A DNA stretch of 64,000 nt from Streptomyces sp. SirexAA-E (GTDB lineage: Bacteria; Actinomycetota; Actinomycetes; Streptomycetales; Streptomycetaceae). This document shows, one piece after another, positions 48,790 to 55,688 of the stretch. The notes beneath the pieces were generated by a model that did no database searches, was not told the DNA's origin, and worked only from the letters and a program-made list of their open reading frames with translations. Within the stretch, counting starts at the first letter, position 1, and each line of letters opens with the position of its first letter. Location: positions 434,001 to 498,000 of the forward strand of contig NC_015953.1 in assembly GCF_000177195.2 (NCBI RefSeq), in the 5' to 3' direction. The translations under genes and the position numbers were made by a program.

Positions 48790-49833
48790 ATGACTGTGCA
48801 CCCGACTCCCGGCAAACGCATCGTGGTCACGGGGGCCACCGGCAACGTGGGGACGAGCGTGGTCCGCGCGCTGGCCCGGGACCCCGAGGTCGGCTCCGTC
48901 CTGGGGCTGGCGCGCAGGCGCCCCGATCTGCGGATCGAGGGGGTGGAATGGGACACCGTGGACCTGTCGCGGCCGGACTGTGAGGACCGGCTCGCGACGC
49001 TGCTCTCCGGTGCCGACGCGGTCGTGCATCTCGCGTGGCGCTTCCAGCCCACCCACGATCCGGTGGTCACCTGGCGGAGCAACGTGCTCGGCTCCCTGCG
49101 CCTCTTCGAGGCGGTGGCCGCCGCGGGCGTTCCGGCGCTCGTCCACGCCTCGTCCGTCGGCGCGTACTCCCCGGGCCCCAAGACGGAGCCGGGGGTCGAC
49201 GAGGGATGGCCGACCCACGGCTGGCCGGACGCGGCGTACTGCCGTGAGAAGGCGTACCTGGAGCGGGTGCTCGACAGCTTCGAGCTGCGGCATCCGCAGA
49301 TCCGGGTGGTGCGGCTGAGGCCCGGCTTCCTGTTCAAGGAGACGGCGGCACCCGAGCAGCGCCGGATCTTCGCCGGCCGGTACGTCCCCGGGAACCTGCT
49401 GAGGCCCGATCTGCTGCCCTTCGTACCGGACCTGGAGGGGCTCCGGTTCCAGGTGCTGCACACCGACGACGCGGCCGAGGCGTACCGGCTCGCGGTGCTC
49501 AGGGATGTCCGGGGTCCCTTCAACCTGGCGACGGACACGGTGACCGACGCCCGGGAGCTGGCCGACCTGCTCGGCGCCCGCATCGTCCGCGTGCCCCGGG
49601 CCGTGGTGCGTACGGCTCTGTCCGCCGCCTGGCGCGCCCACGCCGTACCGGCCTCTCCGCACCTGTTCGACGCCGTCCTGCGGCTGCCGGTCCTCGACTC
49701 GGCCAGGGCCCGCGAGGAGCTCGGCTGGGAGCCGGTCCACACGGCGGCCGAGGCGCTCACCGCCTTCCTGCGGGGCGTGCGCCGGGGCGAGGGCGAGGAC
49801 ACCGAGCCGCTGGCCGGGAAGCGGCTGGGATGA
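48790..49833 (+). CDS. NAD-dependent epimerase/dehydratase-family protein
   Basis: 347 residues, extended SDR. The N-terminal NAD-binding motif is RIVVTGATGNVGTSVVRAL (TGxxGxxG). HASSVGAYSPGPK carries the catalytic Ser. The active-site Tyr/Lys motif is AAYCREKAYLE (YxxxK, Tyr at about residue 155). HTDDAAEAYRLAVL and the C-terminal GWEPVHTAAEALTAFL fit the epimerase family. Relatives act on nucleotide sugars or as atypical SDRs; the reaction cannot be read. The ribosome site GAGGA lies close to the ATG. It has a 43-base gap to the phosphatase gene upstream and 31 bases to udgX downstream, so all three could be one transcript. Confidence 0.88.
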   Translation: MTVHPTPGKRIVVTGATGNVGTSVVRALARDPEVGSVLGLARRRPDLRIEGVEWDTVDLSRPDCEDRLATLLSGADAVVHLAWRFQPTHDPVVTWRSNVLGSLRLFEAVAAAGVPALVHASSVGAYSPGPKTEPGVDEGWPTHGWPDAAYCREKAYLERVLDSFELRHPQIRVVRLRPGFLFKETAAPEQRRIFAGRYVPGNLLRPDLLPFVPDLEGLRFQVLHTDDAAEAYRLAVLRDVRGPFNLATDTVTDARELADLLGARIVRVPRAVVRTALSAAWRAHAVPASPHLFDAVLRLPVLDSARAREELGWEPVHTAAEALTAFLRGVRRGEGEDTEPLAGKRLG

Positions 49834-49864
49834 CCTGGCGCCGCACCGTCGCGAGGAGGCGGGG

Positions 49865-50542
49865 ATGAGCGCGGCGAAGGCGTACGAGGGGGCTCAGGCG
49901 TATCTCCCCGTCCGTGGCGGGATCGCGGCGCTGCGCCGGGCTGCGGCCGGCTGCCACGGCTGCCCGTTGTACGCGGACGCCACACAGACCGTGTTCGGCA
50001 CGGGGCCGGTTCCGGCCCGCGCGCTGCTGGTCGGGGAACAGCCCGGTGACCAGGAGGACCGGTCGGGCGAGCCGTTCGTCGGGCCGGCCGGAGGGCTGCT
50101 GCGCAGGGCGCTGGCCGCGGCCGGCGTCGACGACCGGGACGTCTACCTGACCAACGCGGTCAAGCACTTCAAGTTCGCGCCCGTCGCGGAGGGCCGCAGA
50201 CGCCGGATCCACAAGGCGCCGGACCTCCGCGAGCTCGCGGCCTGCCGCCCGTGGCTGGCCGCGGAGCTGCGCCGGGTGGATCCGGAGCTGGTGGTGGCAC
50301 TCGGGGCGACGGCCGGCAAGTCCGTGCTGGGCAACGCGTTCAAGGTGTCCGAGTCCCGTGGGGCGCTGCTCTCGCTTCCGCCGGATGAGGACCTTCCCCT
50401 CACCGCGGGGGAAGAGCGTCCCGGGGGCCGCCGGTTTCTCGCCACGGTGCACCCCTCGGCGGTGCTCCGGGCCCGGGACCGGGACGAGGCGTTCGACGGC
50501 CTGGTGTCCGACCTGCGCGTGGCCGCCCGCTTCCTCGGCTGA
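49865..50542 (+). CDS. udgX: UdgX-type uracil-DNA glycosylase
   Basis: 225 residues, family 4-like uracil-DNA glycosylase. Motif A is LVGEQPGDQEDRSGEPFVGPAGGLL and motif B is VHPSAVLRA. The loop RRRRIHKAP is the diagnostic UdgX insertion (KRRIH in Mycobacterium smegmatis), whose His (here His116) forms a covalent bond with the abasic site after uracil removal. CHGCPLYADATQTVFG supplies N-terminal cysteines for the [4Fe-4S] cluster, with another at AACRPW. UdgX therefore stays tethered to DNA rather than turning over. It lies downstream of an epimerase-like gene with a 31-base gap. Confidence 0.95.
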   Translation: MSAAKAYEGAQAYLPVRGGIAALRRAAAGCHGCPLYADATQTVFGTGPVPARALLVGEQPGDQEDRSGEPFVGPAGGLLRRALAAAGVDDRDVYLTNAVKHFKFAPVAEGRRRRIHKAPDLRELAACRPWLAAELRRVDPELVVALGATAGKSVLGNAFKVSESRGALLSLPPDEDLPLTAGEERPGGRRFLATVHPSAVLRARDRDEAFDGLVSDLRVAARFLG

Positions 50543-50578
50543 GCGGCCGGGATGCGGGCGGCCACGGGGCCGGACGCG

Positions 50579-50950
50579 CTACTGCCGGCAGAGGCAGAAC
50601 GGATGGCCGGCCGGGTCCGCGTACACCCGGAAGCCCCGCTCGCCGCCGCGGTCGTCGAGGTCCAGCGGCGTCGCCCCGAGGGCCAGGACCTCCTCCTGGG
50701 CCCGGTCGATGTCGGTCACGTCGAAGTCCAGGTGGGCCTGCTGGGAGTCGTGATCGCCTTGCGGCCACGCGGGCGGCCGGTGGTCCGGCGCTTCCTGGAA
50801 GGCGATGCGGGCTCCACCGGGCACCCGGAGTTCGTACCAGCGGTCCGATGTGTTGCTGACCTCGCCGCCCAGCACCGACCGGTAGAAACCGGCCAGTGCC
50901 TGGGGATCGGGGCAGTCGAGGGCGACGAGGCTGTAGGTCGCGATGGGCAT
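50579..50950 (-). CDS. Single-domain VOC/glyoxalase-like protein
   Basis: 123 residues, one VOC domain: SLVALDCPDPQALAGFYRSVLGGEV, ELRVPGGARIAFQE, AHLDFDVTDIDRAQEEVLALGATPLD, and the closing RVYADPAGHPFCLCRQ. This compact form is abundant in Streptomyces and mostly uncharacterised; some members bind antibiotics or act as glyoxalase I-like enzymes. The start ATG has GAAGGACC upstream. It is convergent with udgX and divergent from the small hydrophilic gene at 51072. Confidence 0.88.
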   Translation of the reverse strand: MPIATYSLVALDCPDPQALAGFYRSVLGGEVSNTSDRWYELRVPGGARIAFQEAPDHRPPAWPQGDHDSQQAHLDFDVTDIDRAQEEVLALGATPLDLDDRGGERGFRVYADPAGHPFCLCRQ

Positions 50951-50999
50951 GTGCGGTCCTTCTTTCCGCCGATCGGTCACGCCGAAGGGCCGCGCGCAG

Positions 51000-51024
51000 G
51001 TGTCGCGGTCCCACGGCAGGGTAC
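51000..51024 (+). promoter_or_regulatory. Sigma-B-like promoter GTGT-N15-GGGTAC
   Basis: It fits the Streptomyces SigB consensus GNNT-N14-16-GGGTAC/T and ends 47 bases before the ATG of the 61-residue protein at 51072, which has a good ribosome site. This would make that gene part of the general/osmotic stress response. Confidence 0.6.
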
Positions 51025-51071
51025 GCAAGAGGTACGAAGCTTTATCCGTTAACGCCCTGGAAGGAGACGAT

Positions 51072-51257
51072 ATGTCCAATCCGCAACAGCCCGAGCTACG
51101 ACGCAGCGGAAAGGGTGGCGCGACGCCCCAGGAGAGCGGAGCCCACAAGGCGGCGGAGCCGAAGTCCTGGCAGGGGAAGGGTGGCCGTGCCCACGGGAGC
51201 GACCGGGGCGGCAAGGGCGGCGGGCGCCCGCCGGAGCAGGCGCCCGACCACCCCTGA
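51072..51257 (+). CDS. Small disordered Gly/Lys-rich protein
   Basis: 61 residues with no hydrophobic core: MSNPQQPELRRSGKGGATPQES then EPKSWQGKGGRAHGSDRGGKGGGRPPEQAPDHP. The composition (Gly, Lys, Gln, Pro) and repeated GKGG motifs suggest an intrinsically disordered, possibly desiccation- or osmotic-stress hydrophilin. AAGGAG lies 6 bases before the ATG, and the SigB-like promoter is upstream. No family is recognised with certainty. Confidence 0.72.
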   Translation: MSNPQQPELRRSGKGGATPQESGAHKAAEPKSWQGKGGRAHGSDRGGKGGGRPPEQAPDHP

Positions 51258-51296
51258 GCCACCGGGGCCCGCGACGGGGCGGCCCTGGCCTCCGGC

Positions 51297-51482
51297 TCAG
51301 TCGTCGTCCCTCGCGGTGTCCTCCTGGGCCCGGGGACTGGGGCTGATCGCGTCCCCTTCCAGCGGCTCCTCCTCGCCGGCCGTCGACGGGACGGGGCGGC
51401 GGGCGGCGCGCTCGGCCTCCTCCGTGACCTCCTCCAGCCCGGTCTCGTCCTCGCGGCGTCCGGTGTGCTTGCGTGATGCCAT
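51297..51482 (-). CDS. Small acidic hydrophilic protein
   Basis: 61 residues, charged, without a hydrophobic segment: MASRKHTGRREDETGLEEVTEEAERAARR followed by an acidic tail ending ARDDD. The ATG at 51482 has GAGGAG 7 bases upstream and is preferred to the in-frame ATG at 51497, which lies in front of that ribosome site. It follows the SDR gene on the same strand after 43 bases, so the two are probably co-transcribed. No function can be assigned. Confidence 0.65.
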   Translation of the reverse strand: MASRKHTGRREDETGLEEVTEEAERAARRPVPSTAGEEEPLEGDAISPSPRAQEDTARDDD

Positions 51483-51525
51483 CGGTCTGCTCCTCATCGG
51501 TTGTCGTCGGCGGCCGGCCCCGGGT

Positions 51526-52335
51526 TCAGGGCCGGCGCCAGTCGTGGGACGTCAGGTGCGACCCGGCCTGCGGGCCCATGCGGAGCATCCCGCCGTCCAC
51601 GGCCCAGGACGCCCCGGTCGTGTACGACGCCTCGGGCCCCGCCAGGAAGGCCACGACGGCGGCCACCTCACGGGCGTCGCCGGGCCGGCCGAGCGGGATG
51701 CCGGGCCGCTCGGTGCTGTACACGTCGGCGTCCTCCTGCCCGGTCATCGGGGTGGCGATCTCCCCGGGCGCCACGGAGTTCACCGTGATCCCGTATTCGG
51801 ACAGCTCCAGGGCCATGACCTGGGTCAGCATGCCCAGACCGCCCTTCGCGGCGCAGTACGGCGCGGCGCCGACCCTCGGCTGGTGCTCGTGCACCGAGGT
51901 GACGTTGACGATGCGCCCTCCGCCGCCCTGGGCGATCATGCGGCGCGCCGCGCGCTGCGAGCAGAGGAACGGCCCCACCAGATCGACGTCGAGCACCTGC
52001 CGGACCGTCGCGTGGTCGAGGTCGAGGAACCGGGTCGCCGTTCCCGTGCCGGCGCAGTTCACCAGGACGTCCACCCGGCCCAGTTCCTCGGCGAGGGTGT
52101 CCACCGCGCCGGCGGCGCCGGGCGGATCGGTGAGGTCCAGCCGTGCCGACGCTGTACGGCGGCCGGCGTCCCGGACCTCACGGACCGTGGCTTCGGCGCC
52201 CTCGCGGTCGCGGTGCCAGGTGACGCCGATGTCCATGCCCTGCTGCGCCAGTCTCACGGCCACGGCGCGGCCGATGCCGGAATCGGCGCCTGTCACCAGT
52301 GCGACGGGCGCCACCGGTCGGATCTCCTCGGTCAT
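51526..52335 (-). CDS. SDR-family oxidoreductase (glucose 1-dehydrogenase-like)
   Basis: 269 residues, classical SDR. Cofactor motif TGADSGIGRAVAV; NCAG near residue 98; catalytic Ser in NVTSVHEH; YCAAKGG provides Tyr and Lys. The C-terminal YTTGASWAVDGGML is typical. The HRDREGAE stretch after the second strand hints at NADP use. The sequence is of the glucose/3-oxoacyl reductase kind; its substrate is unknown. GGGAGG precedes the ATG. The small acidic gene follows. A weak SigB-like sequence is upstream. Confidence 0.9.
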   Translation of the reverse strand: MTEEIRPVAPVALVTGADSGIGRAVAVRLAQQGMDIGVTWHRDREGAEATVREVRDAGRRTASARLDLTDPPGAAGAVDTLAEELGRVDVLVNCAGTGTATRFLDLDHATVRQVLDVDLVGPFLCSQRAARRMIAQGGGGRIVNVTSVHEHQPRVGAAPYCAAKGGLGMLTQVMALELSEYGITVNSVAPGEIATPMTGQEDADVYSTERPGIPLGRPGDAREVAAVVAFLAGPEASYTTGASWAVDGGMLRMGPQAGSHLTSHDWRRP

Positions 52336-52393
52336 CGTTCCTCCCTGTGCCGGATGCGTCGCCGGGACGGTGGACCGGCGCCCACGGCCCCGG

Positions 52394-52418
52394 CTACCCC
52401 CATTACCGGGCAGCAGGC
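52394..52418 (-). promoter_or_regulatory. Weak sigma-B-like promoter GCCT-N15-GGGTAG
   Basis: On the minus strand, 59 bases upstream of the SDR ATG. The last -10 base is G rather than the C/T of the SigB consensus, so this is a weaker match than the two others. It sits in the 103-base gap after the FUSC-family gene. Confidence 0.3.
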
Positions 52419-52438
52419 GTCGGCGCGCCAACGCGCGG

Positions 52439-53620
52439 TCAGGTATGCCGGGGGTCCGCGCCCGACCGGTCGTCGGACGGGGTCAGATCGTCGAGCAGGG
52501 CCTGGGAGGCGGCCACCAGGCTGCCCACGGAGGCCCGGGCGTCCGGGTCGGTGTCCGGCTGGCGGCCCTTCATCCGGACGTGTGCCTCCCGGGCCCGCCC
52601 CAGGTGCTCGTGGCGGCGGGCCGTCAGCTCGTCGTCGTACCCGTGCTCCATGGCCTGCTGGTCGACCAGGCAGACCTCCGCCGCGGCGACGAGCAGGACG
52701 CCCAGCTCGGCGAGTGCCTCCCCGGGCGGCCTCGGCAGCCGCCGCCAGTCGGACGCCGCTTCGCTCAGGGCGAGCGAGAGTGTCAGGAGCCGGTCGCTGA
52801 CCTGGGTCCACACGGTGTCCCAGTCGTCCGACGGGGCGGCCGGGACCCGGCGGCGCAGGCGGTGCCCCGGGTTGAAGCGGGCGCTCTCGGAGGACCAGGC
52901 CCGCGCGGTACGCAGCTCCGACAGCGCTCTGTACAGCCCGCCCGCGGCCTCGTACCACTCCGCCGCACGCGCCTGCGAGTAGTCGTCGCCCACGCCCTCC
53001 CCCATGCGGCGCAGGAGGCGGGCGCAGTCACCGGGCAGCGAGCACGCCAGCCGGGTGACCTGGAGCGAGTGGACCGGCGGCAGGACGAGCGCGTTCACGG
53101 TGACGCCGACCGCGGCCCCCACGAGCGTCTCCAGGAGGCGGTGTCCGACGGCGATGGGCGAGTACGACCCGTAGGCCAGGACGAACAGCGCGGTGGTGGG
53201 AGCGTACAGCCCCTGTTCGCCGACGGGCGCCCAGTTACCGAGGAGGACGGCCACCGGCAGCGCGATGAGCATGGCCGTCATCGTGTTCCCGGTGAGGGCG
53301 GCCGACCCGGCGGCGAGCAGGGTCCCCGACGCGATCATCGACAGCAGCTCGACGCCGGTGCGCATCGACCGGTAGACGGTCCCCTGCACCAGGGCGACAG
53401 CCGCCCACGGCGCCATCAGGGCCATGGGCGCCGCCAGCCACCAGCCCGTCACCGCCCACGCCAGGGCCGCGGCAGCCGCGGCCTTGAGCGACTGCACCAC
53501 CAGATAGCGGTCGGGCTTGCGCACCACCCAGGCCAGGCGGTCCGGCCACAGCCTCACCGGGGGCGGCCGGGGGTGGTGGCCGGGGGCCGGCGACGGGAGG
53601 GCGGGGCAGCCATGGGTCAC
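52439..53620 (-). CDS. FUSC/aromatic acid exporter-like membrane protein
   Basis: About 393 residues. The N-terminal half holds five to six hydrophobic segments (VVQSLKAAAAAALAWAVTGWW, APMALMAPWAAVALVQ, LSMIASGTLLAAGSAAL, MTAMLIALPVAVLLGNW, YAPTTALFVLAYGSY, LLETLVGAAVGVTVNALVLPP), typical of the FUSC/ArAE family of putative effluxers. The C-terminal half is soluble and helical, with a short negatively charged tail. The GTG at 53620 sits beside GAGGA, too close for comfort; a GTG at 53557 is an alternative, so the N-terminus is uncertain. The SGNH gene ends 147 bases upstream on the same strand. Confidence 0.82.
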   Translation of the reverse strand: MTHGCPALPSPAPGHHPRPPPVRLWPDRLAWVVRKPDRYLVVQSLKAAAAAALAWAVTGWWLAAPMALMAPWAAVALVQGTVYRSMRTGVELLSMIASGTLLAAGSAALTGNTMTAMLIALPVAVLLGNWAPVGEQGLYAPTTALFVLAYGSYSPIAVGHRLLETLVGAAVGVTVNALVLPPVHSLQVTRLACSLPGDCARLLRRMGEGVGDDYSQARAAEWYEAAGGLYRALSELRTARAWSSESARFNPGHRLRRRVPAAPSDDWDTVWTQVSDRLLTLSLALSEAASDWRRLPRPPGEALAELGVLLVAAAEVCLVDQQAMEHGYDDELTARRHEHLGRAREAHVRMKGRQPDTDPDARASVGSLVAASQALLDDLTPSDDRSGADPRHT

Positions 53621-53690
53621 TCCTCGACGGGTGGTGCTCTGAATGCAGAGAACACCTGTACCCGGCCGCATATGACACAAACGCCGCACC

Positions 53691-53726
53691 CGGAGCACGG
53701 GCCCCCGCCCTCCCCCGGGCGCTCCG
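53691..53726 (-). terminator. Hairpin after SGNH hydrolase gene
   Basis: A 6-base-pair outer stem CGGAGC/GCTCCG plus an inner CGGG/CCCG stem lies about 40 bases past the SGNH stop on the minus strand, before the FUSC gene. Confidence 0.45.
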
Positions 53727-53767
53727 ACCAGGGCCGGACCGCCCGCGTACGCCTCGGCGTCACCGTG

Positions 53768-54955
53768 TCAGACCGCCTCCCGGGCGCCGGCGAAGGCACC
53801 GCGGGCGAAAGCCAGTTCGGCGAAGCGTTCACCGATACGGCGGTGGGCGGCGGCGTCCGGGTGGAGCTCGTCGGGGAGCGGCAGTTCGGCGTAGTCCGCC
53901 TCGCCGTACAGCTCGCGGCCGTCGAGGTGGTACAGGTTCGGGTCGTCGACGGCACGCCGCTGGACGAGGGCGGCCAGTTCGTCCCGGATGACGGTGAGCG
54001 TCAGCTTTCCGGCCGCCCGCTCCGCGGGGTCGCCCATGGCGCGGAACCGGAGCCGTCCCTCGGCCACGTCGCTGAAGTCCGGACCGCTCGGGCCGGGGGT
54101 GTCCTCGTGGATGGGGCAGAGCAGGGGCGAGACCACCAGGAGGGGGGCGGTGGGGTGCCCTTCACGGATGGTGTCGAGGAAGCCGTGGACGGCGGGGCCG
54201 AAGGCCCGCAGCCGCATCAGGTCGGCGTTGACCACGTTGATGCCCAGCTTCACGCTGATCAGGTCGGCCGGGGTGTCGCGCAGGGTGCGGGCGGTGAACG
54301 GGTCGAGCAGGGCACCGCCGCCCAGACCCAGGTTGATCAGTTCCACACCGCCGAGGGACGCGGCCAGGGCCGGCCAGGTGCTGGTGGGACCGGCCGCGTC
54401 GGAGCCGTGGCTGATCGAACTGCCGTGGTGCAGCCACACCTTGCGGCCCGGGTCGGCGGCGGGTTCGACAGAGGCGTCGGTCCGCAGGGCGACCAGCTCC
54501 GTGGTCTCGTTGTGCGGCAGCCAGATCTCGATGTCCTTGGGACGGTCCGACAGCCCGGCGAAGCGGAGGGTGCCGGGCGGGCCGGGCGCCCACTCGGTGG
54601 TCCCGGTGGTCATGTCGACGGTCAGGGTGTTGCCGCCGGTCACGGTGGCCCGGCCGGCCGGGCGGCCGTCGACGAGCAGTTCGTAGACGCCGTCGGGCCG
54701 GGGCGGTGCGCCCACGTACGCCCGCTTGGTGGGCAGGGTGTCCAGCTCGACGACGGTGGCCCGGGTACGGAAGGCGAGCCGTACACCCGCGGGCTGGGAC
54801 TCGGCCATGGCCAGCTGCGGGTCGGCGCACTGGGCGCGGGCCCAGGCCGGCAGCCGGTGCGGCAGCAGCCCGTGCTCGGTGTGCTCCACGTCGACGACGC
54901 CGCGCAGGAGGGACGCCGTGACGGGGGTGGTGATCCAGCTGTGTTCGGTACGCAT
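53768..54955 (-). CDS. SGNH/GDSL hydrolase
   Basis: 395 residues. A jelly-roll-like N-terminal region (about 1-165) precedes an SGNH esterase domain (about 170-395). The nucleophile Ser lies in HHGSSISHGSDAAGP (GxSxxxG, block I), the oxyanion Gly in LGLGGGA and Asn in KLGINVVNAD, and the catalytic Asp/His pair in LPDELHPDAAAHRRIG. There is no signal peptide, so it is probably cytoplasmic. Many two-domain forms of this type deacetylate sugars or oligosaccharides. It lies 77 bases after a TetR gene on the same strand and may be co-regulated. Confidence 0.87.
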   Translation of the reverse strand: MRTEHSWITTPVTASLLRGVVDVEHTEHGLLPHRLPAWARAQCADPQLAMAESQPAGVRLAFRTRATVVELDTLPTKRAYVGAPPRPDGVYELLVDGRPAGRATVTGGNTLTVDMTTGTTEWAPGPPGTLRFAGLSDRPKDIEIWLPHNETTELVALRTDASVEPAADPGRKVWLHHGSSISHGSDAAGPTSTWPALAASLGGVELINLGLGGGALLDPFTARTLRDTPADLISVKLGINVVNADLMRLRAFGPAVHGFLDTIREGHPTAPLLVVSPLLCPIHEDTPGPSGPDFSDVAEGRLRFRAMGDPAERAAGKLTLTVIRDELAALVQRRAVDDPNLYHLDGRELYGEADYAELPLPDELHPDAAAHRRIGERFAELAFARGAFAGAREAV

Positions 54956-55032
54956 GCCTCAACCTGTCGTTCGGAGTGGGTACGTGGGGCCGGCTCCGGG
55001 CTCGGCCGACCGGGGGCGGGTCGCGGCCTCGG

Positions 55033-55602
55033 TCAGTTCGCGGGCCAGTTCCGCAGCAGCGCGTCGAGGGAGTCCAGGATCCGGTTCCAGGTCTCCTGGC
55101 TGTCGGGGGCGCTGTGGTCGAAGCCGCCGCCCAGCTCCAGGGTGACGTAGCCGTGGAAGACGCTGCCCAGCAGCCGGACGGCGTGGGTCTGGTCCGGCTC
55201 CGTCAGGTCGTAGCCCCGAAGGATCGCCCGTGTCATCCGGGCGTGCCGGACTCCGGCGCTGGCGGCGGCCGTCGACGGGTCGAGCCGCAACTGGGCCGCC
55301 GCGTAGCGGCCGGGGTGCTCGCGGGCGTAGTCGCGGTAGACGTTGCCGAGGGCGGACAGGGCGTCCTTGCCCGCGCGCCCGGCCAGCGCGTCGTCGCCCC
55401 GGTCGGCGAGCTCCTCCAGCGCCAGCAGGGCGATGCCCGTCCTGAGGTCGTGGGAGCTCTTGACGTGGGAGTACAGACTCGCCACCTTGACGCCGAAGTG
55501 CCGCGCCACCGCCGAGACGGTCACCTGGTCGAAGCCGGCCTCGTCGGCCAGCTCCGCACCCGCTCGGACCACACGTTCGGTGGTCAGCCCTGCCCGCGCC
55601 AC
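55033..55602 (-). CDS. TetR-family regulator
   Basis: 189 residues. The N-terminal helix-turn-helix (about 8-54) reads ERVVRAGAELADEAGFDQVTVSAVARHFGVKVASLYSHVKSSHDLR; the C-terminal region with VFHGYVTLELGGGF matches the WHG-type TetR domain. The start is a GTG with GGGAGAG 4-5 bases upstream. It precedes the SGNH hydrolase gene, its likely target. A near-perfect 23-base palindrome just upstream of the gene suggests autoregulation. Confidence 0.92.
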   Translation of the reverse strand: MARAGLTTERVVRAGAELADEAGFDQVTVSAVARHFGVKVASLYSHVKSSHDLRTGIALLALEELADRGDDALAGRAGKDALSALGNVYRDYAREHPGRYAAAQLRLDPSTAAASAGVRHARMTRAILRGYDLTEPDQTHAVRLLGSVFHGYVTLELGGGFDHSAPDSQETWNRILDSLDALLRNWPAN

Positions 55603-55636
55603 GGTCTCTCCCTCGTTCGACGGGCTCCAGTGTGCA

Positions 55637-55659
55637 TTTACCTAAAGGCTTTAGGCAAA
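55637..55659. promoter_or_regulatory. TetR operator: palindrome centred on CCTAAAGGCTTTAGG
   Basis: A 23-base dyad with 7 perfectly paired bases each side of one centre base, plus flanking TTT/AAA, lies 35 bases before the TetR GTG. Its AT-rich character stands out. This is the best-formed operator in the window. Confidence 0.8.
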
Positions 55660-55688
55660 TCAGAGAGAGGTTAAGGCGCGGGTGGTGC

